Shown piece by piece: positions 6,801 to 11,796 of a stretch of DNA of 11,796 nucleotides (position 1 is the stretch's first letter; each line of letters begins with the position of its first letter). The DNA is taken from the NCBI RefSeq assembly GCF_031082345.1, contig NZ_JAVHLH010000067.1:1-11796 (forward strand). The letters run 5' to 3'. The DNA comes from Brevundimonas sp. (lineage in GTDB: Bacteria > Pseudomonadota > Alphaproteobacteria > Caulobacterales > Caulobacteraceae). Both the position numbers and the translations under genes were made by a program. Under the pieces are notes generated by a model that was not told the DNA's origin, made no database searches, and worked only from the letters and a program-made list of their open reading frames with translations.

Positions 6801-8764
6801 GCCACTTCCGCGAGATGGGCAAGGACATCCAGACCGAGCCCTTCACCGTGGTCGGGGTCGGCGACATGAGCGGCGACGTGTTCGGCAACGGCATGCTGCT
6901 GTCGAAGGCCATCAAACTGGTCGCCGCCTTCGACCACCGCGACATCTTCATCGATCCGACGCCCGATCCGGCCACGAGCTGGGTCGAGCGCCAGCGGCTG
7001 TTCGAACTGCCGCGCTCGTCCTGGCAGGACTATGACGCGAAGAAGATCTCGAAGGGCGGCGGGGTCTTCCCGCGCTCGGCCAAGTCGATCGAGCTGAGCC
7101 CCGAGATCAAGGCGGCGCTCGACATCGCCGAGGACAGGCTGGATCCGGCGGCGCTGATGAAGGCCATCATGAAGGCGCCGGCCGAACTGCTCTATTTCGG
7201 CGGCATCGGCACCTATGTGAAGGCGCCGCACGAGACCGACGCCCAGGTCGGCGACAAGGCCAATGACGCCATCCGCGTCGACGGCGGCGAGGTCCGGGCC
7301 CTGGTCATCGGCGAGGGCGCCAACCTGGGCATGACCCAGGCCGGTCGCATCGCCTTTGCCCGGAACGGGGGCCGCATCAACACCGACGCCATCGACAACT
7401 CGGCCGGGGTCGATTCCTCGGACCACGAGGTCAACATCAAGATCCTGACCGGGGCGGCGATCGCCTCGGGCGCGCTGAAGGCGAAGGACCGCAACGCCCT
7501 GCTGGCCTCGATGACCGAGGAGGTCGGGCTGAAGGTGCTGGTCCACAATTACGACCAGACCCTGGCCCTCAGCCTGCAGGAGGCGGACGGCGCCGAAGCG
7601 CTGGATTCCCAGCAGCGCTTCATGCAGTGGCTCGGCGGCAAGGGTAAGTTGGACCGCAAGGTCGAGGGGCTGCCCGACGACCTCAAGCTGGCCGAGATGA
7701 AGGCGGCGGGGCAGGCGCTGACCCGGCCGGAGCTGGCCGTGCTGACCGCCTATTCCAAGATCGAGCTGTTCGACGACGTGGTCGCTTCCGACGCGCCCGA
7801 CGATCCGTTCTTCCACCGCACCCTCGTGCGCTACTTCCCCGAGCCGCTCGCCAAATTCGAGGCGGACATGGAGCGGCATCGGCTGAAGCGCGAGATCATC
7901 TCGACGGTGCTGGGCAACGACATCGTCAACATGTGCGGCCCGACCTTCCCGGAGCGGCTGCGGCTGTCGGCCCAGTGCGACACCTCTGCCCTGGTCATCG
8001 CCTTCGAGGCGGCGCGGCAGGTGTTCCGGCTCGACCAGGCCTGGGACGAGGTCTCGGCGCTCGATCTCAAGGTCCCGGCGGACGCCCAGATCGCCCTCTA
8101 CCGCGAGATCGCGACGGTGCTGCGCCGCCAGACCTTCTGGCTGGCCCGCCGCGCGACCCGCGCGGGCGCGTCGGTCGACGGTCTGATCGCCGCCTACCGC
8201 CCGGCGGCCGACACCCTGCGCGCCGCCGGAGGGGCGGTGCTGTCGCGGTTCGAGCAGGCCCGGCTGGAGGCCCGCATCGAAGCCTTCACCAGTTACGGCG
8301 CGCCCGCGGACATCGCCCGCGACCTGGCCATGCTGCGGCCGCTGGTGGCCACGGCGGACATCGGCGACCTGGCGCGGGAGGCGAACTGGCCCGAGCCGGC
8401 CATGGCGACCCTGTACCACCAGGTCGGCGCGGCCTTCGACTTCGACCGGTTGCGGGCCGCGGCGGGGGCGGTGCCCTCGGCGGACCATTTCGACCGGCTG
8501 GCGGTGCGCCGGATGATCGAGGACCTGATGAACGAGCAGCTCGCCCTGACCCGGGCCGTGGCGCGTTCGACGGACGCCTCGGTCGGCGCCACCGAGCTGT
8601 CGGCGGAGAAGGCGGTCGACCGCTGGATCGGGCCGCGTCAGGCGACCGTCGAGGGCGTGCGCGCCTCGGTCGACGAGATCGAGGCCTCGGGCTCGGGCTG
8701 GACCTTCGCCAAACTGACGATCGCCAACAGCGTCATCCGGGAGATCGCTTCGTCAGCAGGCTGA
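3899..8764 (+). CDS. gdhZ: NAD-specific glutamate dehydrogenase, large (about 180 kDa) class
   Basis: This enzyme oxidatively deaminates L-glutamate to 2-oxoglutarate and ammonium with NAD+, feeding amino-acid carbon into the TCA cycle in the cytoplasm. At 1,621 residues it matches the large GDH class (Caulobacter GdhZ, Pseudomonas GdhB, Streptomyces and mycobacterial GDH-180). Seen: a long N-terminal regulatory half (about residues 1-700) with a PFLVDSVMGEL segment of the ACT-like part. The catalytic core follows, with RGGLRW at 811-816, KAQQVKN at 832-838 and GSKGG at 845-849, where substrate-binding and catalytic lysines lie in the family. A Rossmann loop GVGDMSGDVFGNG is at 986-998, and a helical C-terminal region follows. 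I chose the ATG at 3899 because AAGAGAG sits 6 nt upstream and the length fits; in-frame codons reach back to 3488 but overlap the beta-barrel gene. In Caulobacter, GdhZ also inhibits FtsZ assembly; that role here is inference. The frame is intact. Confidence 0.97.
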   Translation: MPGASAPSLPQAITLEALEASFVSAVGGAWSDAARSYLAQAHDDYVADETPELGGADLAHLLASVWKSAAGRTPGDAALITLGPVTGVDGRSAGYDAIAIIQDDRPFLVDSVMGELAEAGVTVRSMFHPIVEMEGVRTSLIVVVIDPAPQERRDALGESLAATMADVRAAVSDHAAMNALMARSIAHLEAGPPGVDPDVLAENLAFLRWLEADHFVFLGARDYDYPRTKDGGYEAEAPLSQSGDGLGVLADPERTVLRRANEPAVLTRSMKKQLNLSEPVTVAKANARSRVHRRAYMDYIGVKRFGSDGKPSGETRFVGLFTAEAYDKTANEVPLLRRKVANALARADKAAGSHSHKRLKNILENYPRDELFQIGEDELLEIALGILHLHDRPRIKSFTRKDPFDRFVSVLTFIPRERFNPAVRERIGRILANAWGGRLSAWYPQLSDQPLVRIHYIIGVTPGDHPCPDPAELDAEIAEAGRSWVDRFETALRAADVDDVQVGPLSARWAWAFGAGYRDRYDADEAVRDLQAADRLNASGLNDGGDPVAVRAFRAERDGPLNFRFKLYRRGAAVPLSDVLPILADMGLKTLEEWGHSLAPLGGPEIHVHEFLLEDPRGGDLHFDDVREPFEAAFAAVWTGRTESDGFNRLVVELGVEWREAALVRTLARYRQQTGLDPSQAVQEEALRDYPAVARGLLSLFHAKFDPAVGGDVAAREAVVAEQCDKLIALLRDVKSLDHDRALRRMALLIQAIKRTNYFQTGPDGEPKSHISIKIASRELDDVPLPKPFREIFVWAPHIEGVHLRFGPVARGGLRWSDRRDDFRTEVLGLVKAQQVKNAVIVPVGSKGGFYPKGLPAIVRAGGDRDAQQAEAIRAYRTFLSGLLDITDNILADGSVAHPAGVVLWEGDDPYLVVAADKGTATFSDIANGISADYGFWLDDAFASGGSVGYDHKEMGITARGAWEAVKRHFREMGKDIQTEPFTVVGVGDMSGDVFGNGMLLSKAIKLVAAFDHRDIFIDPTPDPATSWVERQRLFELPRSSWQDYDAKKISKGGGVFPRSAKSIELSPEIKAALDIAEDRLDPAALMKAIMKAPAELLYFGGIGTYVKAPHETDAQVGDKANDAIRVDGGEVRALVIGEGANLGMTQAGRIAFARNGGRINTDAIDNSAGVDSSDHEVNIKILTGAAIASGALKAKDRNALLASMTEEVGLKVLVHNYDQTLALSLQEADGAEALDSQQRFMQWLGGKGKLDRKVEGLPDDLKLAEMKAAGQALTRPELAVLTAYSKIELFDDVVASDAPDDPFFHRTLVRYFPEPLAKFEADMERHRLKREIISTVLGNDIVNMCGPTFPERLRLSAQCDTSALVIAFEAARQVFRLDQAWDEVSALDLKVPADAQIALYREIATVLRRQTFWLARRATRAGASVDGLIAAYRPAADTLRAAGGAVLSRFEQARLEARIEAFTSYGAPADIARDLAMLRPLVATADIGDLAREANWPEPAMATLYHQVGAAFDFDRLRAAAGAVPSADHFDRLAVRRMIEDLMNEQLALTRAVARSTDASVGATELSAEKAVDRWIGPRQATVEGVRASVDEIEASGSGWTFAKLTIANSVIREIASSAG

Positions 8765-8780
8765 CGAGGCGCGCCGGCCG

Positions 8781-8795
8781 GGCGCATTATGCGCC
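8781..8795. repeat. Perfect odd palindrome after gdhZ
   Basis: GGCGCAT and ATGCGCC flank a single T, 16 bp after the gdhZ stop codon. As RNA it would need to open its innermost pairs to form a loop, and no T-tract follows, so it is a weak terminator candidate. It could instead be an operator for the downstream usp gene, whose candidate -10 element begins 15 bp later. Confidence 0.4.
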
Positions 8796-8809
8796 GGGGC
8801 GGTTGATCT

Positions 8810-8817
8810 GCTAGCGT
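8810..8817 (+). promoter_or_regulatory. Candidate -10 element for the usp gene
   Basis: GCTAGCGT partly matches the Caulobacter-type -10 (GCTANAWC) and lies 24 bp before the usp start codon. I do not see a well-placed -35, so this is tentative. Read-through from gdhZ (77-bp gap) is the alternative. Confidence 0.25.
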
Positions 8818-8841
8818 GCCGGGTGTGGAAGAGGGCTGCCG

Positions 8842-9306
8842 ATGCCGCGTAAATTCCTGGTCGTCGTGGACGACAGTCCGGAGTTCGAGGCGGCGCTGCT
8901 CTATGCGGCGCGGCGGGCGCGCTCGACCGGCGGGCGCGTGGTCATGCTGCGGATCATTCCGCCGGCGGCGTCGGACGCCCACTGGGCCGGCGTGCGCGAG
9001 GAGATCGAGCGCCAGACGCGGACCGAGGCCGAGGCCACGCTGAACGCCTGGGCCGACCAGGCGGCGGAACGCTCCGGCGCGACCCCGATGCTGCTGATCG
9101 AACGCGGCGAGCCGCAGGCCTGCATCCGCAAGGTCGTCGGCGAGGACCCTGACATCAAGATCCTGGTGCTGGCGGCGGGCTCGACCGCGCCGGGACCGCT
9201 GGTGGCGGCGGTGGTCAAACAGGGGGCGGCCTTCACCGGCCGCAAGCTGCCGGTCACCATCGTGCCGGGCGAGCTGACCGACAAGGAGATCGAGGACCTG
9301 GCGTGA
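8842..9306 (+). CDS. Universal stress protein (UspA family), single domain
   Basis: This is a 154-residue single Usp domain protein of the cytoplasm; family members help cells survive starvation and stress and often bind ATP as dimers. Seen: a first strand with the typical acidic end (FLVVVDDSPE, residues 5-14), an ALLYAARRA helix, VVMLRIIPP (33-41), a central amphipathic helix, then KILVLAAGS and LPVTIVPG closing the fold. The ATP loop of ATP-binding Usps is G-x2-G-x9-G-(S/T); here the region reads T-AP-G118 then nine residues to G128 followed by Ala, so the motif is incomplete and nucleotide binding is doubtful. The ATG at 8842 has GAAGAGGG 6 nt upstream, a strong ribosome-binding site. The gene is 77 bp downstream of gdhZ on the same strand and may share its transcript. 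Confidence 0.88.
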   Translation: MPRKFLVVVDDSPEFEAALLYAARRARSTGGRVVMLRIIPPAASDAHWAGVREEIERQTRTEAEATLNAWADQAAERSGATPMLLIERGEPQACIRKVVGEDPDIKILVLAAGSTAPGPLVAAVVKQGAAFTGRKLPVTIVPGELTDKEIEDLA

Positions 9307-9315
9307 GGCGGTTCT

Positions 9316-9455
9316 CCCTCCCCGGGACGGGGAGGGTGGCTGGCGCGCAGCGACAGCCGGGTGGGGACGGCTGATCGACCGCGGCGCAGCCCTTGCGGGC
9401 CGCCCCCACCCAGTCGTCGCTTCCGCGCCGACATCCCTCCCCGGGACGGGGAGGG
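9316..9455. repeat. Cruciform intergenic repeat element (REP/MITE-like, about 140 bp)
   Basis: Two identical 21-bp hairpins bound the element at 9316-9336 and 9435-9455; each has arms CCCTCCCCG and CGGGGAGGG around GGA. Between them is a longer imperfect inverted repeat. GGCGCG, AGCGAC and GGGTGGGG at 9342-9366 pair with their complements at 9404-9429, with about 21 of 25 positions matching and one bulge. The centre (9367-9403) holds a smaller GCGGC/GCCGC hairpin. The element has no coding sequence. Its symmetry is that of palindromic intergenic repeats mobilised in trans (REP, BIME or MITE types). It fills most of the usp-nfu gap and creates a spurious upstream ORF extension for nfu. Family assignment needs a genome-wide copy search. 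Confidence 0.8.
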
Positions 9456-9471
9456 AGACAGGTCCCGGGTC

Positions 9472-9500
9472 TTGAACGCGACGCCCGCCGGGCGCACTTA
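9472..9500 (+). promoter_or_regulatory. Weak candidate promoter for nfu, compatible with a leaderless mRNA
   Basis: TTGAAC (9472-9477) is followed after 17 nt by CACTTA (9495-9500). The -10 match is poor, although GCACTTAC also partly resembles the Caulobacter -10. Transcription from here would start at about the nfu ATG (9507). Together with the absence of any Shine-Dalgarno sequence, this allows a leaderless transcript. The segment is directly adjacent to the repeat element. Confidence 0.25.
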
Positions 9501-9506
9501 CCGGTC

Positions 9507-10064
9507 ATGTTCATCCAGACCGAAGCCACGCCCAATCCGAACGCGCTGAAATTCCTGCCGGGCCGCGAGGTTTCGGCTGAGCCGCGGGAATTCCTGACCA
9601 TCGACCAGGCCGCCGTCTCGCCGCTGGCCGAGGCCCTGTTCCAGCTGGAGGGCGTCGCCGGCGTCTTCTTCGGCTCGGACTATGTCTCGGTGACGCGCGA
9701 CCCGGCGGGACCGGACTGGAGTCAGATGAAGGCCCCGATCCTGGCGGGGATCATGGATCATTTCGTCTCGGGCGCGCCGCTGATGCGCGAGGGCGCGGCC
9801 GATAGCGCCGTCTCCGAGGGCGAGGACAGCGAGATCGTGGCCGAGATCAAACAGCTGCTGGACAGCCGCATCCGCCCGGCCGTGGCCCAGGACGGCGGCG
9901 ACATCCTGTTCGACGGCTTCGATCTCGAGACCGGGGTGCTGACCCTGCGCATGCGCGGCGCCTGCGCCGGCTGCCCGTCCTCGTCGGCGACGCTGAAGGC
10001 GGGCGTCGAGCAGATGATGAAACACTATGTGCCGGAAGTGACCCGGGTCGAGCAGGTGCTGTAA
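9507..10064 (+). CDS. NFU1-type iron-sulfur cluster carrier/scaffold protein (Nfu_N + NifU C-domain)
   Basis: This 185-residue protein is predicted to receive and deliver 4Fe-4S clusters to target enzymes in the cytoplasm, like mitochondrial NFU1 and bacterial Nfu proteins. Seen: an Nfu N-terminal domain at about residues 1-88 that opens with the signature FIQTEATPNPNALKFLPG. An acidic linker follows, then a NifU-type C-terminal domain at about 108-180 with QDGGDILFDGF and the cluster-binding CAGC motif (Cys153, Cys156). Both domains and the cysteine pair are complete and the length is normal for alphaproteobacterial members. The ATG at 9507 begins the conserved N-terminus; upstream in-frame codons come from the repeat element and are not coding. 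No Shine-Dalgarno sequence is visible before the ATG (CACTTACCGGTC). It is not next to an isc or suf operon here. Confidence 0.95.
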   Translation: MFIQTEATPNPNALKFLPGREVSAEPREFLTIDQAAVSPLAEALFQLEGVAGVFFGSDYVSVTRDPAGPDWSQMKAPILAGIMDHFVSGAPLMREGAADSAVSEGEDSEIVAEIKQLLDSRIRPAVAQDGGDILFDGFDLETGVLTLRMRGACAGCPSSSATLKAGVEQMMKHYVPEVTRVEQVL

Positions 10065-10111
10065 GCAAGGGGCGCTAACGCTCGCGACGCGGTCGCTCGC
10101 TGCTTGAGCGC
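10063..10111 (+). terminator. Hairpin-rich segment after nfu, possible terminator without T-tract
   Basis: Starting at the nfu stop codon there are nested complementary segments. AAGCA (10063-10067) can pair with TGCTT (10101-10105), and GCGAC (10084-10088) pairs with GTCGC (10092-10096) around GCG. Alternatively GCGCT (10072-10076) pairs with AGCGC (10107-10111). No run of T follows, so this is at best a factor-dependent or weak terminator. It could also be a remnant of another intergenic repeat. Confidence 0.35.
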
Positions 10112-10193
10112 GGGTCCGGCCCTTTCGCCCATAGTGCGGTGCTGAAACAAATCCGTCCTCGCTTCCGCGGGGCGACGGCGCCATCATCCCTCC

Positions 10194-10772
10194 ATGCCCC
10201 GGTTCGAAAGCGACAGCGACGCCCGGCGTCTCGGCGAGGCGCTCGCCGCCCTGCGCCGCGAGGCGGGGCTCAGCCAGGCCGAGGCCGGCGAGCGGGTCGG
10301 CATGACCAGCCAGGGCTGGGGCCTCTATGAATCCGGCAAGCGATCGGGCCTGTTCCGGCCCGATGTGCAGCGGCGACTGACCGCGGCGCTCGGGGCCTCG
10401 CCCGAGGCGCTGGCGTTGAAACTGGGCGCGCCGTCCGCGCTTCCGGAGGAGTCCGGCGCCCGGGGACTGGAAAGCCGGGCCCGCTCCTTCGCCGGCCCCC
10501 CGCCCGCCGCCGCGACGCGCCGTCTGCAGCTCTCCAACGACGACCTGGCGCCGTGGGCCGCCTCCGGCGTGGTGCTGGAGTACGAGCCGGGCCGCTGGCC
10601 GCGCCGGGGCCAGGGCTGCGTCATCGAGATGGCCGACGGCGAGGTGCGGGTGCGCCTGTATGAGCACGGCGACGCAGAGGCGCTGGTGGTGCGCGGAATG
10701 GCCGGCGAGGAACGGATCGAGCGGTCCGCCACGCGGCAGGTCTCGGCGGTCACAGCCCGGCTGGATGTGTAG
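10194..10772 (+). CDS. XRE-type HTH regulator with degenerate LexA/S24-like C-terminal domain
   Basis: This is a 192-residue predicted DNA-binding repressor. Seen: an XRE/Cro-CI helix-turn-helix at about residues 12-66 (LGEALAALRREAGLSQAEAGERV, then TSQGWGLYESGKR) and an Ala/Pro/Arg-rich linker at about 84-110. The C-terminal half from about 112 has the order of a LexA/CI S24 domain: NDDLAPW (115-121), EPGRWPRRGQGCVIEMADG (131-149) and VRVRLYEHG (151-159). In active S24 proteins the first block carries the nucleophilic Ser (D-S-M-x-P) and the last a catalytic Lys; here they read DDLAP and VRVRL, so both seem replaced (Asp and Arg). Self-cleavage is therefore unlikely, though dimerisation may remain. 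My alignment is by eye and the S24 link is moderately confident. The start at 10194 has no clear Shine-Dalgarno sequence; no better start keeps the HTH intact. Confidence 0.82.
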   Translation: MPRFESDSDARRLGEALAALRREAGLSQAEAGERVGMTSQGWGLYESGKRSGLFRPDVQRRLTAALGASPEALALKLGAPSALPEESGARGLESRARSFAGPPPAAATRRLQLSNDDLAPWAASGVVLEYEPGRWPRRGQGCVIEMADGEVRVRLYEHGDAEALVVRGMAGEERIERSATRQVSAVTARLDV

Positions 10773-10774
10773 AT

Positions 10775-10812
10775 GAAACGAATTGATTGCAACGAATCCG
10801 TTTCCATGAAAC
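10775..10812 (+). promoter_or_regulatory. Operator/promoter candidate before the second XRE gene, with GANTC site
   Basis: This A/T-richer island begins 3 bp after the stop codon of the first regulator. It holds three GAAAC half-sites: 10775-10779 direct, 10800-10804 inverted, 10808-10812 direct. The first two form an 11-bp imperfect inverted repeat (GAAACGAATTG with GAATCCGTTTC, nine of eleven paired, 8-nt centre). The last two form GTTTC-CAT-GAAAC. A possible -35 TTGATT (10783-10788) lies 17 nt before ATGAAA (10806-10811), so the half-sites would overlap the promoter. GAATC at 10794-10798 is a CcrM-type methylation site (GANTC). The regulator binding here is not known; either flanking XRE protein is a candidate. 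Confidence 0.5.
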
Positions 10813-10842
10813 TGTTCCGTCGTGGACAGAGGGAGCGGGGCC

Positions 10843-11232
10843 ATGGCCCGGATCGGGGGACCGGAGAAGGTGGACGCCTTCGTGGGGGCGAGGATCAGCC
10901 TGCGTCGATCGGCGCTGGGCCTGTCGCAGACGGCCCTGGCGCAGCAGCTCGGGATCAGCTTCCAGCAGGTGCAGAAATACGAGACCGGCCAGAATCGCAT
11001 CTCGGCCTCGCGGCTGCATCGGGTGGCGACGGTGCTGGCGACCTCGGTCGAGGCCTTCTTTCCGCCGGTGGAGACGGCGCGCGGGCCGGTCGACAGCGGC
11101 TGGGACGCCTTGCGGAACATCACCGCGACGCCGGACGGCCGGGCCGTCGCCGCCGCCTGGCCGCTGATCGAGGACCGCGAGGTGCGCAAGGCCCTGGCGC
11201 GGGTGGCGCGGGCGCTGGCGCGGGACGACTGA
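10843..11232 (+). CDS. XRE family HTH transcriptional regulator (alphaproteobacterial SFQQVQKYE type)
   Basis: This is a 129-residue predicted DNA-binding protein. Seen: an HTH domain at about residues 12-68 containing VGARISLRRSALGLSQTALA and the recognition region GISFQQVQKYETGQNRISAS, a core shared by a large group of alphaproteobacterial Cro/CI-type regulators. A short linker follows, then a C-terminal amphipathic tail (AAAWPLIEDREVRKALARVA, about 102-123) resembling the oligomerisation tail of that group. I chose the ATG at 10843: GAGGGAG lies 7 nt upstream. A GTG at 10822 would add seven residues but would include that ribosome-binding site in the coding sequence. The gene starts 70 bp after the first regulator and ends 25 bp before tsaB, so co-transcription with tsaB is plausible. 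The target genes are unknown. Confidence 0.9.
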   Translation: MARIGGPEKVDAFVGARISLRRSALGLSQTALAQQLGISFQQVQKYETGQNRISASRLHRVATVLATSVEAFFPPVETARGPVDSGWDALRNITATPDGRAVAAAWPLIEDREVRKALARVARALARDD

Positions 11233-11257
11233 CGGCGCGTGTCGCGGGGGCGGCGTC

Positions 11258-11796
11258 ATGAGGGTGTTGGTCATCGATACGGCGCTGGGTCTGTGCAGCG
11301 CCGGGGTGTTCGCGGTCGAGGGCGGTGTGGCGCGGCCGTTGGGCCTGCGCTCGGAGGTCATGACCAAGGGGCATCAGGAGCGACTGGCCGGCATGGCGCG
11401 GGACGCCGTGGCCGAGGCGGGCGGCTTCGGGGGACTCGACCGGATCGGCGTCACCCGGGGCCCCGGATCGTTCACCGGCCTGCGGGTCGGGCTGGCCTTC
11501 GCCCAGGGGCTGGGGGCGGCGCTGGGCCTTCCGGTGGTGGGGATTTCGACCCTCGACGGCCTCGCCGCGTCGGTCGGCGGGGACGGGCCGCTCGCGGCCC
11601 TGATCGACGCGCGGCGAGGGCAGGTCTACGCCCGGTTCTGGCGGGACGGCGTCCCGGACGGCCCGGCCGAGGCCCTGTCGATCGAGACGGCGAGGGCGCG
11701 GGTGGGCGACCTGGGTCCGGGCGCCCGGCTGGTCGGCTCGGGGGCCGGCCTGATCGCCGGGGACGGGACCTGCACCAGCGGATTGGAGGCCAGCAG
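11258..11796 (+). CDS. tsaB: tRNA N6-threonylcarbamoyladenosine biosynthesis protein TsaB, C-terminus cut by window edge
   Basis: TsaB is the non-catalytic ASKHA-fold partner of TsaD. With TsaE, the complex transfers the threonylcarbamoyl group made by TsaC to A37 of ANN-decoding tRNAs. The window holds 179 codons; family members are usually 210-240 residues, so the C-terminal part is missing. Seen: the first strand VLVIDTALGLCSAGV (residues 3-17), the conserved GHQERLAGM at 38-46, and the hallmark RGPGSFTGLRVGLAFAQGLG at 67-86 followed by GISTLDGLA (95-103). ALIDARRGQVYARFW (115-129) also matches the family. The ATG at 11258 starts the first strand directly; only a weak G-rich Shine-Dalgarno sequence precedes it. 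In alphaproteobacteria tsaB is often followed by rimI, which would lie outside this window. Confidence 0.95.
   Translation, partial: MRVLVIDTALGLCSAGVFAVEGGVARPLGLRSEVMTKGHQERLAGMARDAVAEAGGFGGLDRIGVTRGPGSFTGLRVGLAFAQGLGAALGLPVVGISTLDGLAASVGGDGPLAALIDARRGQVYARFWRDGVPDGPAEALSIETARARVGDLGPGARLVGSGAGLIAGDGTCTSGLEAS

Noticed and set aside
3698..8488. A 1,596-codon open frame on the minus strand, opposite gdhZ
   Set aside because: It lies in antisense to a clear, full-length enzyme gene. Its translation is low-complexity and rich in Arg, Gly, His, Asp and Gln with no recognisable domain. Such long antisense frames arise from codon bias in G+C-rich genes.
9393..9506. N-terminal extension of nfu by 38 codons
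   Set aside because: The extension is a translation of the palindromic repeat element and its flank; the Nfu domain begins at the ATG at 9507.
10194..11232. Toxin-antitoxin or prophage repressor/Cro module
   Set aside because: Both genes are HTH regulators on the same strand with no toxin-like partner, integrase or phage gene, and both flanks are housekeeping genes. A regulatory pair is the simpler reading.

Overview
The window is high-GC DNA, roughly 70% G+C by eye. It fits an alphaproteobacterium of the Caulobacteraceae; Brevundimonas or a close relative is my best guess, from protein flavour and gene set. The evidence is a 1,621-residue GdhZ-type NAD-glutamate dehydrogenase, an NFU1-type iron-sulfur carrier, an alphaproteobacterial XRE regulator with an SFQQVQKYE core, and promoter-like sequences resembling the Caulobacter housekeeping consensus. 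The genus is an inference and cannot be fixed from this sequence alone.

Layout. A DUF853/HerA-like P-loop ATPase runs off the left edge on the minus strand (1-1324). A 94-bp gap separates it from a divergent AI-2E family membrane permease (1419-2549). A 318-bp intergenic region follows, with several hairpins including a terminator-like one at 2681-2715. Next is a secreted outer-membrane beta-barrel protein (2868-3701) with its own terminator. The large NAD-glutamate dehydrogenase gene (3899-8764) fills the centre, followed by a small UspA-type protein (8842-9306). The gap between usp and nfu holds a compact cruciform repeat element of about 140 bp (9316-9455). Then come the NFU-type Fe-S protein (9507-10064), two consecutive XRE-type regulators (10194-10772 and 10843-11232), and the start of tsaB (11258 onward, cut by the right edge).

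How the genes fit together. Most are housekeeping or envelope genes, not a single pathway: glutamate catabolism into the TCA cycle (gdhZ), Fe-S delivery (nfu), tRNA t6A modification (tsaB), stress response (usp) and envelope functions (permease, beta-barrel). The two HTH genes between nfu and tsaB look like a local regulatory pair. The first has a LexA/S24-like C-terminal half that appears to lack both catalytic residues. The short gap before the second carries an A/T-richer inverted-repeat operator candidate containing a GANTC site. The second may be co-transcribed with tsaB (25-bp gap).

I see no CRISPR array, transposase gene, prophage, rRNA or tRNA, and no clear new multi-gene system. The most distinctive items are the cruciform repeat, the degenerate S24-like regulator, and the palindromic operator before the second regulator.
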